DNA of 38,890 nucleotides from the IMG/VR virus record IMGVR_UViG_3300008450_000130, positions 1 through 38,890 of that record. One strand, written 5' to 3'. Each line of letters begins with the position of its first letter. Position 1 is the stretch's first letter. Both the position numbers and the translations under genes were made by a program. This stretch comes from a virus. The notes beneath the pieces were generated by a model that did not search any database, was not told where the DNA came from, and was given only the letters and a program-made list of their open reading frames with translations. Below are positions 38,841-38,890 of the stretch, one piece after another.

Positions 38841-38890
38841 GTGTTTTTCTCCTTTAATGCTAAAACATAAGCTACTAAGTCTTGATATCG
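38777..38890. repeat. terminal direct repeat, right copy
   Basis: Exact copy of 1-114. Joining the copies gives a circle of 38,776 bp. See the left copy. Confidence 0.9.

Noticed and set aside
1-38890. CRISPR array, tRNA or rRNA genes, insertion sequences, integrase and att site
   Set aside because: None recognised on reading; the only regular repeats are the array at 10.7-11.1 kb, whose spacing lacks unique spacers flanked by identical repeats.

Overview
The window is a complete, circularly closed genome of a tailed phage with P22-like (podovirus) architecture. Its first and last 114 bases are identical, so the unit genome is about 38,776 bp and the coordinate origin falls inside a leftward gene. 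No integrase, repressor, phage RNA polymerase, tRNA or CRISPR array was recognised, so the phage is probably strictly lytic and dependent on host RNA polymerase. A 23-codon gene at 11398-11469 matches PqqA, the precursor peptide of the methanol dehydrogenase cofactor PQQ. This points to a PQQ-dependent, probably methylotrophic, Gram-negative host (Methylophilaceae-like). The overlapping inner/outer membrane spanin pair also says Gram-negative. I recall from memory, unchecked, that phages of about this size and type infect freshwater methylotrophs (LD28 clade).

Layout: four transcription units. (1) Leftward early unit L1 starts at a divergent promoter near 1970-1998 and runs through the coordinate origin to 36867: VRR-NUC nuclease, SNF2-type helicase, then about eleven small proteins including a DUF3310 protein. 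(2) Rightward early replication unit R1 (2054-8292) encodes a DUF2800 RecB/Cas4-like nuclease, a DUF2815 putative ssDNA-binding protein, a family A DNA polymerase with 3'-5' exonuclease, and a primase-helicase. It ends at a bidirectional terminator (8371-8399). (3) Leftward unit L2 (10581-8417) holds small unknown proteins, two tiny membrane peptides and a shortened DnaN-like sliding clamp. (4) A non-coding region of about 800 bp (10582-11397) carries an iteron/operator-like array, a Fur-box-like palindrome, a G-quadruplex motif and tandem dyads. Rightward late unit R2 (11398-36747) follows.

R2 begins with pqqA and its own UUCG-loop terminator. Then come the terminase subunits, a GroES co-chaperonin, P22-like portal, scaffold and coat, small head proteins separated by hairpins, gp4-like and gp10-like tail accessory proteins, a fibre and two pectate-lyase-like spikes, and three ejection proteins, one with an N-terminal lysozyme-like domain. 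The lysis region follows (XhlA-like protein, HNH endonuclease, DUF5675 putative endolysin, small holin candidate, overlapping spanins), then a wHTH-metallophosphoesterase.

Interpretation: the two early units take over DNA replication, and the late unit builds and releases particles. pqqA and groES look like host-directed functions placed at the head of the late unit: one could sustain PQQ-dependent methanol oxidation, the other could help host GroEL fold the capsid. All functions are read from motifs and gene order, not from database searches.
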